Shown piece by piece: positions 16,966 to 25,310 of a stretch of 64,000 nt of DNA. A program made the translations under genes and the position numbers. The notes beneath the pieces were generated by a model. That model was given only the letters and a program-made list of their open reading frames with translations. It did not search any database and was not told the origin of the DNA. How positions within the stretch are numbered: the first letter of the stretch is position 1; each line of letters starts with the position of its first letter. The stretch is from Marinobacter szutsaonensis (lineage in GTDB: Bacteria; Pseudomonadota; Gammaproteobacteria; Pseudomonadales; Oleiphilaceae): NCBI RefSeq assembly GCF_039523335.1, contig NZ_BAAAFC010000001.1, positions 868,001-932,000 on the forward strand, written 5' to 3'.

Positions 16966-18252
16966 TCAAGTGCTGCTACTCGCCTCCTTTCCTTTCGATT
17001 CGAATGTATACCTTATCTTAGATAGGAGAACGAACAGAACAGCATAAAGCCCGCTAAGGGAAAACAATTCATTAGCGAGGTAATTATTAGAGAAAAATAA
17101 AATTGGAACTGAAACCATAAACGCTATAACTGGAACCGAAAAACCATCCAAAACTGGCCCTTCATTAGAAACAAATTTGATCACCAGATAAAACAAAAAC
17201 AAAAAGGCAAAAACGCCAATATAGCTAAAATCATAAACTAACATCGAGACAAGTCCGTTGAACCTACTGCCGTAAATCCCTAAAACATTAGAGCTCAACT
17301 CGGTAAAAGGCTGAACATCAAAGCCAAGCCTTTCGAAAATATAGTCTAAAAGGGAGCTTGATGACCTGCCGAACCACATATCTTCCAAAGAAAACCTTCC
17401 AAGGACCACTATGCTGTTATTGATCCACTGCGAAAAATAATCAAAGATCGAATAGAAAACTCTATTTTTGATAAGGGAGTCTTCAGGAATGTCATAAAAG
17501 CTAGAGCCTGAAAATCGATAGTACGTAATCAATAGGAATGAGACGACAAAAAAGCCCCCCACGACACATAGACGTATATTAAACCTTTTCCTAATAGCGG
17601 GCTCAAGCGCATGATAAATGTAAAAATAGATGCACGCATACATTAAAACGAACTGAACCGTGGAAGCCCTGGACAAAGCATGCAATCCAACCAATGGCAG
17701 ATTCAAGCTTAACAAAAAGAAAAGACCAGAGAGAAGCCTTTTATTTTCATTTAAATAATAAAAATGATAAAGGATTGCAATCAATCCTGCGCCAGATACC
17801 AGGTTCGCATAAAAGACAAGGCTTGGATTAACCCATTCCCGAATAAGCCTTGCAGCCTCTCCCTGATTTTTGAATTTAGTAACACTTACATTCCCCGAAA
17901 CGACATATTCAATTGAGCTAACAACAATATAAATATTGATAATCAATGACAAAAATAGGGCAAAACCAAGAAAAACGCCAAAAACCTTAAAAAACCTTAA
18001 ATTGGAAATCGATAACGTCATCTTCTTATCGCACTGGCAAAATACGAGCGCGAAACCGGAAAGCACCAAAACGGTAAAAAGAAAATTAAATAAATCCCGG
18101 CCGTCGGTTATTGAAATATCCTTGCCGATAATCCAGCCACAAAAAAAGGAACCGGCGTAAAGAAAAAAGAGAAATGCAGAAACAGGATATCTAGATCTTA
18201 GAAACGCAGAGCATAGCGCGAAAAATAAACCAGTGACCAGCAATAACATCAC
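16966..18252 (-). CDS. wzy: O-antigen repeat-unit polymerase (Wzy-like)
   Basis: A 428-aa polytopic protein with about 11-12 hydrophobic segments and a large polar loop between about residues 245 and 320 (SSFYDIPEDSL, SQWINNSIVVLGRF), the architecture of Wzy polymerases that join lipid-linked units in the periplasm. Sequence conservation in Wzy is weak, so the call rests on topology and on its place in a cluster holding wzx and wzz. The start ATG 18252 has AGGAG 9 nt upstream. The DNA is markedly AT-rich, typical of wzy genes. Confidence 0.82.
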   Translation of the reverse strand: MMLLLVTGLFFALCSAFLRSRYPVSAFLFFLYAGSFFCGWIIGKDISITDGRDLFNFLFTVLVLSGFALVFCQCDKKMTLSISNLRFFKVFGVFLGFALFLSLIINIYIVVSSIEYVVSGNVSVTKFKNQGEAARLIREWVNPSLVFYANLVSGAGLIAILYHFYYLNENKRLLSGLFFLLSLNLPLVGLHALSRASTVQFVLMYACIYFYIYHALEPAIRKRFNIRLCVVGGFFVVSFLLITYYRFSGSSFYDIPEDSLIKNRVFYSIFDYFSQWINNSIVVLGRFSLEDMWFGRSSSSLLDYIFERLGFDVQPFTELSSNVLGIYGSRFNGLVSMLVYDFSYIGVFAFLFLFYLVIKFVSNEGPVLDGFSVPVIAFMVSVPILFFSNNYLANELFSLSGLYAVLFVLLSKIRYTFESKGKEASSST

Positions 18253-18261
18253 CGCATTCTC

Positions 18262-19698
18262 CTAGGGAGCCATTTCAATTGGCCGGACATAAATAACCCC
18301 CCCGACTGTCGCCAACTCTGTATCTTCAGAGCCCACTGCCTTCCATATTCGTTCGATTTCTTCGTCGCTATATTGATAGAACTTCAAGTCCCCACCACCG
18401 ACAATCAATCGCTTGAACTTTTCAACACCGAGGTAACCAAGCGCTTTTTTAACAACCTTCTTTGTAATTTGTTTTACATAATACAAAATATAATCGTAAG
18501 AGGAAATCTTAGACTTAACACTCGAACTAACACTTACTTGATCAGACCAATCCATTATCAGATCGCATATACGATCCGCACTATAGAACTCTTCTTGAGT
18601 GTTCGCGATCAACCTTTCGGGATTATAAGGAGAGTGTTCGAAAGGGAAGTTCTCGGCATAAATAGACTCCAAATACTCACTCAATTCATTGTAATTTTTT
18701 ACGATAACCCCAATATCTGAGGCGCCTGCAACCTCATATTCACCGGAGATCGGAAGGTCGGCACAAGGCCTATAGTTTATATTTGGCTTACAACAGAGTT
18801 CTGCTTCCAGTCCCGTTGTACACTCACTATGAATCAGTGCCTGACAAGCCCTGATGAAAGGCCTAACATCACCGGTTTTATCAATAAAGACATTGTCAAA
18901 ATGTACAAACGCGTCTTTATAAAACGACTCCTTTTCAGCTGGGTGGGGGCGCAAGACAAAATTTATTTCAGGAAAATCAAGAGCCAATTTCGCGATAGTG
19001 GGAACAAACTGAGAAAACTCTTGGGAGACTTTCCCCCATGACTCAAACATCGATCTAATGATTTGTTCTTTACCCTTCGTTTTCAAACTACCGCCCTCAA
19101 CCCGAATATCATAGCTTCTTTGGCCAAGGGCTGATGGGTCATCTGCTACCATGTTTACAGCAGCGAATCTTCCACAAACCAAGATAAACTCGCCATATTT
19201 CTTTTTTAGGTCCGCAACAGAACCATCGTCTATCGCACCGAACTCAGGTTTGCACAAGTCAAAACGGGGGAATCCGGTGACTTCGAACTTACTTGTGAAT
19301 GGTGAGTTACGGAAGACATCTCTCTGTGAGTCCCCCCAAAACATGACCTTTTTCAGAGCACTGCTACCAAAATAATCCTCTGGGTATATTTTCCTAACCC
19401 AATCGTCATATTCTCCTTTGAAGTAAAGTCCGCCTTCATCATGCATGAAAAACAGCGCTGTGCCCTTCTTTTCCATCTCTTTAACATATTCCCGATCATA
19501 GCTGGTTCTGCCGGTATTACTGTCTAACCGCCCAAGGAATACGCAATTTTCGGAGCGCGCATGAATTTCACGAATCGCCGATTTCGAACCAATGATGCTC
19601 GCGCAGCCCCTCTCTGCGAGCTTTGCTGCCATAAACAGCCGCCACTCCATGTCTCTTCGAGGAGAGTCCACGGCCTGCAGTACTATTAATTGCTTCAT
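18262..19698 (-). CDS. Surface carbohydrate biosynthesis GT-B protein, candidate ulosonic-acid transferase
   Basis: A 478-aa protein resembling the TIGR04396-type surface carbohydrate biosynthesis family. Two features recall bacterial sialyl- and Kdo-type transferases: an acidic MHDEGG motif (Asp-Glu-Gly at 87-89) and a His-Pro motif LRPHPAE (252-253), followed by HSECTTGLEAELC. These fit a CMP-sugar-dependent GT-B enzyme. It lies 9 bp upstream of wzy. With two CMP-ulosonates made by this cluster, it is a good candidate for attaching one of them. Which one is unknown. Confidence 0.7.
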   Translation of the reverse strand: MKQLIVLQAVDSPRRDMEWRLFMAAKLAERGCASIIGSKSAIREIHARSENCVFLGRLDSNTGRTSYDREYVKEMEKKGTALFFMHDEGGLYFKGEYDDWVRKIYPEDYFGSSALKKVMFWGDSQRDVFRNSPFTSKFEVTGFPRFDLCKPEFGAIDDGSVADLKKKYGEFILVCGRFAAVNMVADDPSALGQRSYDIRVEGGSLKTKGKEQIIRSMFESWGKVSQEFSQFVPTIAKLALDFPEINFVLRPHPAEKESFYKDAFVHFDNVFIDKTGDVRPFIRACQALIHSECTTGLEAELCCKPNINYRPCADLPISGEYEVAGASDIGVIVKNYNELSEYLESIYAENFPFEHSPYNPERLIANTQEEFYSADRICDLIMDWSDQVSVSSSVKSKISSYDYILYYVKQITKKVVKKALGYLGVEKFKRLIVGGGDLKFYQYSDEEIERIWKAVGSEDTELATVGGVIYVRPIEMAP

Positions 19699-19839
19699 CT
19701 TACGAACCTGATATCCCTGGATGGGTAGCTAACTGGCTGATTTTACGAGAACGAGAAAAATCGCGGAGGGGAAAAATAAAGTTAATAACAGCTTTTGATC
19801 ACAGAACTACGAGGCCAACCTTAAGCCGCCCTGCAACTG

Positions 19840-19885
19840 CTTGGTTAATTTGAACTCACGAGGAACCGAGTTCACTTTAACCAAG
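19840..19885. repeat. Imperfect 46-bp inverted repeat between the pse block and the rest of the cluster
   Basis: Outer arms CTTGGTTAA / TTAACCAAG and inner arms TGAACTC / GAGTTCA frame a short loop. It is 33 bp past the PIG-L stop in a 220-bp gap. There is no T-run, so it is not a classic terminator; it may be an attenuator or a mobile-element relic. It does not match the GGGGTC family. Confidence 0.7.
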
Positions 19886-19917
19886 AGCACTGACGAATCA
19901 CTTAGTAGTCATCACCG

Positions 19918-20589
19918 TTACGATATCGCACGAATTAAGCAAAGGGCTTCTGCGGCTTCTACTCCTACAGAATTCCCTCGTAGTAAGGCCAGTCTAATAG
20001 AATTTTCTATGGAGCGAGTGTGAGGCACATGTCGCATTTCCAACTCATATGCTTTTAATGCCTCAAGTTTTTTATCTAAGTAGTCAGAAATGTCTACAAA
20101 CTTATTTGCGATGAAAGGAGAGCTTCCTGGATCATTCCAGTCCGTTGCGGATAATACCTCAAAAGCATAAAGTTCCTTAACGGAGGCTCCCGGCACGGGT
20201 CTACAGGCGGTGAGCGCAGCCCGATGGGTAATTTGGTGATCCACATTCAAGTCGCCTTGATGGTGGGTGTACACTACTTCGGGTTGTAGCTCATTAATAA
20301 GCTGTTCAAGCTTCTGGACAATATCCAATAAAGGCACACTGTCCATTCGATTGTCAGGAAAACCAAGCATGTAGCTCTGTCGAATTCCTAAAACTGAATG
20401 GGCCTTCTTTGCTGCCCTATTTCTCTCTTCCAACTCTTTTTTGCTAGCTTCCGGACGAGAACTTACGCCATCTGCCAAAAATGTGGCATAGACTCTGTCT
20501 CCGTTTGATACGTGCTTGGCGATAATACCTCCACATCCCAAAACCTCGTCATCGGTATGTGCAGCCACTATCAAGACTACTTTGCTCAC
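19918..20589 (-). CDS. PIG-L family N-deacetylase
   Basis: A 223-aa protein with the zinc motif AAHTDDEVLGCGG (AHxDDE) and a distal zinc His in YTHHQGDLNVDHQ, the PIG-L/LmbE fold. It removes N-acetyl groups from sugars or sugar nucleotides. The start GTG (20589) overlaps the pseI stop as GTGA and gives MSKVVLIVAAH; an upstream GTG at 20604 is less likely. Beside pseI and an acyl-transfer module it may free an amino group on pseudaminic acid for re-acylation, or act on the finished glycan precursor. Substrate unproven. Confidence 0.88.
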   Translation of the reverse strand: MSKVVLIVAAHTDDEVLGCGGIIAKHVSNGDRVYATFLADGVSSRPEASKKELEERNRAAKKAHSVLGIRQSYMLGFPDNRMDSVPLLDIVQKLEQLINELQPEVVYTHHQGDLNVDHQITHRAALTACRPVPGASVKELYAFEVLSATDWNDPGSSPFIANKFVDISDYLDKKLEALKAYELEMRHVPHTRSIENSIRLALLRGNSVGVEAAEALCLIRAIS

Positions 20590-21638
20590 CCAATATACTC
20601 CCACTTCATCGCCGTTCCGGCATGCAGGTCCTGGTTTACTCTCCGCCCGAGTAACACATCGATATTTTTTGGTGCTAAACCATAGCCTGGGCGTACGATT
20701 CGTAAATTTCGCTCCGTCAGAACCTCGCCAGCTTTTATATCTTCCGCAATATATAGAGAGCGTCGGAATTTCAGAGATTTCCTTTCACCCTCGGCACCGC
20801 CATACACAACATTACCTACACTAGCCCAGGCACGCTCACTTTCTTCCACTAGCAACGAAAACTCATCTGGCTCTAATGAAAACGAAGCATCAACACCGCC
20901 ATCCGAGCGCTTGAGGGTAAAATGTTTTTCTACAACCGTTGCTCCAAGAGCGGCCGCTGCGCAAGGCACGCCAATACCAAGGGTATGATCGGAGAGACCA
21001 ACCTGAAGTCCAAACATATCGCGGAGATGAGGAATGGTCGCAAGATTTGCATCTGCGGGCGTTGCGGGATAGCTAGAAGTGCACTTCAACAGGATAATCT
21101 GATTATTGCCTTCCTCCCGGGCGGCATCAACTGCCTCCTGAATATTAGCAACTGAAGCCATTCCGGTTGACATGATCAAAGGTTTACCGGTTGAGGCCGC
21201 CTTCCGGATCAGGGGAATATCCACTAATTCAAATGATGCTATTTTATAACAAGGAGCGCCTAACTCTTCCAAAAGATCAATGGCTCCTAGCTCGAACGGT
21301 GAACTAAAAACAGTGAGCCCCAATTCTTCACAACGTTCAAATATTGGCTTATGCCACTCCCAAGGTGTGACAGCTTCTTTATAGAGTTCATATAGATTTC
21401 GACCGAACCAAGGGCTCTGGGGATCATCGATCAGAAACTCAGGGCTATCAACATCCAACGTAAGACCATCAGGACTTGCAGTTTGCAATTTTAAAGCGTG
21501 AACACCGGACCTGGCTGCTGCTTCAACCAAAGCCATTGCACGGTCCAGGGACTGATTATGGTTACCGGACATTTCAGCAATAATGAACGGAGCATGGTTT
21601 GGCCCCACCGGGCGTCCAGCAATAATAATTTCTTGCAT
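20586..21638 (-). CDS. pseI: Pseudaminic acid synthase
   Basis: A 350-aa NeuB-family protein: FIIAEMSGNHNQSLDRAM, a PseI signature (sialic acid synthases differ here), VSTGM-type loop LIMSTGMASVANI, KCTSSYPATP, SDHTLG, KHFTL, and a C-terminal antifreeze-like SAF domain from about residue 285 (RRSLYIAEDIKAGEVL). It condenses PEP with 6-deoxy-AltdiNAc to make pseudaminic acid. ATG 21638 (MQEIIIAGR) follows AGGG by 9 nt; 12 upstream in-frame codons overlap the GNAT gene and are unlikely to be used. Confidence 0.93.
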   Translation of the reverse strand: MQEIIIAGRPVGPNHAPFIIAEMSGNHNQSLDRAMALVEAAARSGVHALKLQTASPDGLTLDVDSPEFLIDDPQSPWFGRNLYELYKEAVTPWEWHKPIFERCEELGLTVFSSPFELGAIDLLEELGAPCYKIASFELVDIPLIRKAASTGKPLIMSTGMASVANIQEAVDAAREEGNNQIILLKCTSSYPATPADANLATIPHLRDMFGLQVGLSDHTLGIGVPCAAAALGATVVEKHFTLKRSDGGVDASFSLEPDEFSLLVEESERAWASVGNVVYGGAEGERKSLKFRRSLYIAEDIKAGEVLTERNLRIVRPGYGLAPKNIDVLLGRRVNQDLHAGTAMKWEYIG

Positions 21639-21639
21639 A

Positions 21640-22428
21640 TTAAATAGCCCTAAATAAAAAGGTGTCGGAATCACCCATTTGAATAAACCAGTTATCCGGG
21701 TTACACAAATCAGGACCTTCCCAATTGCGATCGTAGATTTTGATGGAAAACGGCTGACTGAAATGGTCGTTCGCTGGCATCTTTATGTACCCATCGGGAC
21801 TCCAGCATTCCAACTCTGGCAAACCCATACTACTTGCCTCAACAGGTTTGGTTGTATGGAGCACTTGAAAAACCGGAGGTTCACTATCAGATTTTTGGTA
21901 CCGACTGATAACAGGATTTCCAGCCTTCGGACCAAATCGCCAATTAATCCATTTATCCGAGTAGCTGAACATAAATGGGCGACTTTGATAATGCTCAGGA
22001 TTAAAACTTGAGCATTTGACAAAGCTTGCATAGAAGGGCGTACGCCACTTAAAAAGTTTGGTCTTTACGGTAGTAAATCTGGGATTTGCAAAACCAACAA
22101 TAAAAGGAACACCTTCAGCCGTACAAAACTCATCCAGCGCTTTCATTAACTGGGAAATTACTGCGAGCCCACGGACGGACTCCGATATGTACGCATGCGC
22201 TCCTAGATATACAGAATAGTCCCCTATTGTCACCGGGAAAAGACCATAGTGGCCAATGATGCCATCCTGTGATTCAGCCACAAATGTGACCGTGTCACCC
22301 TCGGGGTAGAGTTGATAGTAGTGCTGCCATTTCTCATATGACCAGCTGTGTGGGTTCCCCCCTTCTGAGAACAAATCCACAATGCCTTGAGCGTCCTCAA
22401 CACAACCCCGACGTACCTCAAAATTCAT
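21640..22428 (-). CDS. GNAT-fold acyltransferase of the pse cluster
   Basis: A 262-aa protein with a GNAT core in the first 150 residues (GCVEDAQGIVDLF, VAESQDGIIGHYGLFPV, SVRGLAVISQLMKAL as the acyl-CoA-binding loop/helix) and a C-terminal extension ending in DTFLFRAI. It is distinct from the PseH-like protein downstream of the ACP gene, so the cluster carries two acyltransferases. Its stop is 1 bp from pseI. A role in adding a non-acetyl acyl group to pseudaminic acid fits its neighbours but is inference. Confidence 0.75.
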   Translation of the reverse strand: MNFEVRRGCVEDAQGIVDLFSEGGNPHSWSYEKWQHYYQLYPEGDTVTFVAESQDGIIGHYGLFPVTIGDYSVYLGAHAYISESVRGLAVISQLMKALDEFCTAEGVPFIVGFANPRFTTVKTKLFKWRTPFYASFVKCSSFNPEHYQSRPFMFSYSDKWINWRFGPKAGNPVISRYQKSDSEPPVFQVLHTTKPVEASSMGLPELECWSPDGYIKMPANDHFSQPFSIKIYDRNWEGPDLCNPDNWFIQMGDSDTFLFRAI

Positions 22429-23144
22429 GCCGTACTACCTGCATCCACAGTCATCACTGTGCCGGTGATCATTTTTGCTTCATCAGACATCAAATAGTTG
22501 ACCATACCGGCTACATCGTCGACATGCGCCAGCTGGCCGAGAGGGCTTCTACGCTTGATGGACTGCAATTTTTCTCCCTCGAGGCCCTCCGTCATATCTG
22601 TGGCCATGTACCCCGGGGCGACACTGTTAACAGTAATTCCAGCTTTGCCCACTTCCCTCGAGAGCGACTTTGTAAAACCGTTCATCGCTGCTTTAGTAGC
22701 ACCGTATACGGCTAGCCCCTTAAATCCCGTACTTCCAATAATTGAGGAGATATTAATCACCCGTCCCTTCCGGTTAATCAACATCGGGCGAAGGAGATAC
22801 TTGGTTAACAGAATTGGCGCCTCAACGTTTACGCGGAGTACTTTGGAGATGTCGGTTTCGTGCATAGTTGCAAGAACACCATCGAGCCCTAAAGCAGCAT
22901 TATTCACTAAGCCATACAGCCGCCCATACTTCCTGGTTATTCGTTGGCTGAATTCATGAATGCTTTTTGTGTCTGCTAAATCAAACGCCTCAAAGCTCGC
23001 ATTTTCTGTCTCGGCCAACCATTTCTCACAATCTGGTGAACACTTTCGACCCACGACAATTACATTGTAGCCGGAGGCAGCTAGCCGTTTTGAGATAGCA
23101 AGGCCTAAACCACGGGTTCCGCCCGTCACTAATACTGAACTCAT
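22425..23144 (-). CDS. SDR ketoreductase (FabG-like)
   Basis: A 239-aa classical SDR: VLVTGGTRGLGLAIS, NNAALG, INISSIIGSTG, YGATKAAMNGFTKSL (YxxxK) and VNSVAPGYMATDM. It most resembles 3-oxoacyl-ACP reductases. ATG 23144 (MSSVLVTGG) was chosen because it puts the Rossmann motif at the start and lies just after the ligase stop; an extension to 23198 would overlap the ligase gene. Lying between an AMP ligase/ACP pair and a GNAT gene, it may reduce an ACP-bound 3-keto acyl group. Confidence 0.87.
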   Translation of the reverse strand: MSSVLVTGGTRGLGLAISKRLAASGYNVIVVGRKCSPDCEKWLAETENASFEAFDLADTKSIHEFSQRITRKYGRLYGLVNNAALGLDGVLATMHETDISKVLRVNVEAPILLTKYLLRPMLINRKGRVINISSIIGSTGFKGLAVYGATKAAMNGFTKSLSREVGKAGITVNSVAPGYMATDMTEGLEGEKLQSIKRRSPLGQLAHVDDVAGMVNYLMSDEAKMITGTVMTVDAGSTA

Positions 23145-23148
23145 AAAC

Positions 23149-24480
23149 CTATTTCCTGTTAAGCTTGCCAGAGGGGTTGTAATTAATTTCCTCCACAAAT
23201 CGAATTAGCGCTGGCACTTTGAATTTTTCCAGATGTGCCCGGCAGTGTGAAATGATCGATTGCTTGAGAGCTTTTTTATCAGTGTTATCGTCATCCACCT
23301 GCACTTCAGCAGTAACCAGCTGCCCCATCATCCCACTGCTTTTCGGTTTAACAATAACCTCTGCCACTCCCTTTACCTCCCGAATAACGGACTCAACCTC
23401 TTCGGGAATGACCTTGTTGCCACCAACATTAATCGCACCTGAGTCACGCCCAAGAAAGTAGACCCGGTCATCACGCAGTTCCACCAAATCGCCGGTATCG
23501 ATGAAGCCATTTTCCGCTACCAACACCCCGCCATCGGAAGACCTGGGGGTGTGGTTTTCCGGTTTAATCAGAAGCGTCCCCGATTCACTAATTTCGAATT
23601 GATTACCCGCAACTCCCGAGGCCAAGTATTCCCTCGGGAACCCGGCCTTACCGTCTGTGACGGAAAACCCTACGCCAGCTTCAGTAGACGCATAAATATG
23701 TGCGATTCTGGCATCAGGAAATTCCGCCCTTAAAGCGCTAAGCACGGTTTGATCCGCAGGTTCGCCACCCAACGTTATCTGCTTCAGAGTCAGGCCCCGC
23801 GTCTCACCTGACATCAGCAGCTTCCGCCAGTAAGTAGGCGTTGCCGAAAGTGCATTAACGCCTTGTTCTCTCATGAAACTTGCCTGCTCGCTGACGGTTG
23901 GCAAGGTATTGGCAAACACCAATTGAGATCCACTGGCCAAAGCCTGCAAAACGACTTGGAGACCGGCAAATCTGAACGGGTCATAAACCAGACCCCACAC
24001 GTAATCTTTGCCGCGTTGGCTGTCAACTTTACAGGTCTTGGTAAGGCTTTCTGTAGTATGCTCTATGAGCTTGGGGATTCCAGTGGTGCCCGATGTAGCC
24101 AAAACCCAACGAGTTCCGGCATTGTTTTCCGGTTCCCGGTCAAAGTTGAGCGCGTCATCCTGCTGAGTAACGGCGACCTCTTCGTCGATAATGCTGCTGG
24201 GATTGAAGCGGTCCTTGAGGTCGGGATACACGTCTGAGTCTCGCAAGGACTGAGGCACAAGAAATACTGTACTGACCATCCCATCCAACGCGAGCATCCA
24301 ACTCAATGCGCTTTCAGTGCTCGGAACCTCAAGAGCAATTCGCGAATTACTTTCAGACCGCAGAGACCTACGGCAACGCCTCACGGAAGCCGCCAATTCT
24401 CGTGTTCTTATCGTAGTTCCAGGGAAGGTCCACAAGACACGATCTGCATCAATCCGGGCGAGTAGATCAGACAACTTCAT
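23149..24480 (-). CDS. AMP-dependent acyl ligase (ANL superfamily)
   Basis: A 443-aa adenylating enzyme with A3 LATSGTTGIPKLIEH, A5 ASTEAGVG, A7 DTGDLVE, A8 LGRDSGAINVGGNKVIPEEVE and A10 NPSGKLNRK with the catalytic lysine. Slightly short for the family, with a compact N-terminal domain. It lies 2 bp from a free-standing ACP gene, so loading of a carboxylic acid onto that ACP is likely. The acid is unknown; short hydroxy acids such as 3-hydroxybutyrate are known N-substituents of pseudaminic acid in other bacteria. Confidence 0.88.
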   Translation of the reverse strand: MKLSDLLARIDADRVLWTFPGTTIRTRELAASVRRCRRSLRSESNSRIALEVPSTESALSWMLALDGMVSTVFLVPQSLRDSDVYPDLKDRFNPSSIIDEEVAVTQQDDALNFDREPENNAGTRWVLATSGTTGIPKLIEHTTESLTKTCKVDSQRGKDYVWGLVYDPFRFAGLQVVLQALASGSQLVFANTLPTVSEQASFMREQGVNALSATPTYWRKLLMSGETRGLTLKQITLGGEPADQTVLSALRAEFPDARIAHIYASTEAGVGFSVTDGKAGFPREYLASGVAGNQFEISESGTLLIKPENHTPRSSDGGVLVAENGFIDTGDLVELRDDRVYFLGRDSGAINVGGNKVIPEEVESVIREVKGVAEVIVKPKSSGMMGQLVTAEVQVDDDNTDKKALKQSIISHCRAHLEKFKVPALIRFVEEINYNPSGKLNRK

Positions 24481-24482
24481 AC

Positions 24483-24740
24483 TCAGTCCTTGCTAGATCG
24501 ATTCTCATAAATAGCAACAAATTCGCCAAACGTAGTGGGGTAAACCGCTTCTTCCATCTCTACGAATGGGTCAAAACCAAGTTCTTCTTCTAGCCGAGCC
24601 ACAAGAATGGCAAAGCCCAGAGAATCCAAACCACTGTTGAGCAACACGGTCTCGTCTTCGAGCTTCTCACATTCAAGTTTCGAATCAGACGCTTCCAGAG
24701 CCTCATCAAACAATTCCAAAATCAGTGAGCGAACTTGCAT
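24483..24740 (-). CDS. Acyl carrier protein
   Basis: An 85-aa acidic four-helix ACP with the phosphopantetheine site GLDSLGFAIL (Ser at about 40) and the acidic recognition helix LVARLEEELGF. It is flanked by the acyl ligase (2 bp) and the PseH-like gene (abutting), so it is cluster-specific and not the fatty-acid acpP. Ligase-loaded acyl-ACP would be the donor for one of the two acyltransferases. Confidence 0.9.
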   Translation of the reverse strand: MQVRSLILELFDEALEASDSKLECEKLEDETVLLNSGLDSLGFAILVARLEEELGFDPFVEMEEAVYPTTFGEFVAIYENRSSKD

Positions 24741-25310
24741 TTACTTCTCCATAATAAAGTTTTCTAGTGCCTCTTTGACAGAGCTCGGTATAACTCTGAG
24801 TGCAGTCTCATACATCGTGCCAAAATGGTACTTCTCTAGTTTATATTCAATAAATTCCAGAGATGTACCCTCTTTCGTAACCTTCGTGATTCGCCGCTGC
24901 ACCGGAATCCCCAGGAATTTATTCAGCTTTATCGGGTTTGAGTTATGAGCAGCGACTTCACTCCTGAGAATTTCTGCTTGATAATCTTCAAATACAAATT
25001 TGGCCGCCAAAACAACCAAACCTACAAATAACCCGGGAACAGGTTTTTCCGAACCTATATAACATCCCCATGTGACGGTAGATGTTCCCAAGCCAGTAAA
25101 ATAAATTGCAGCGATCGGTGAATCATTAAGCTGGACAACAAAATATGCTTTCGAAGGGTCATCCTCCAACATCTTCAAAAATTCCAAATGATGTTCTTCA
25201 GCGATTACCGAATTATCTAGCATATTCGAGCGAATTCGGTGGGAGTTTCGCCACCCCAGAACTGTTGGCATATTTTTTTCGGAAAATGGAACTAACTTCA
25301 ATCGATTCAT
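24741..25310 (-). CDS. pseH: PseH-like N-acetyltransferase
   Basis: A 189-aa GNAT protein (MNRLKLVPFSEKNM, VLGWRNSHRIRSNM, WGCYIGSE, NKFLGIPVQRR) with the features of PseH, which acetylates N4 of UDP-4-amino-4,6-dideoxy-beta-L-AltNAc. ATG 25310 overlaps the pseG stop as ATGA; a GTG two codons upstream is less likely. Because the next gene is an ACP, the enzyme might use acyl-ACP instead of acetyl-CoA. Confidence 0.85.
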   Translation of the reverse strand: MNRLKLVPFSEKNMPTVLGWRNSHRIRSNMLDNSVIAEEHHLEFLKMLEDDPSKAYFVVQLNDSPIAAIYFTGLGTSTVTWGCYIGSEKPVPGLFVGLVVLAAKFVFEDYQAEILRSEVAAHNSNPIKLNKFLGIPVQRRITKVTKEGTSLEFIEYKLEKYHFGTMYETALRVIPSSVKEALENFIMEK

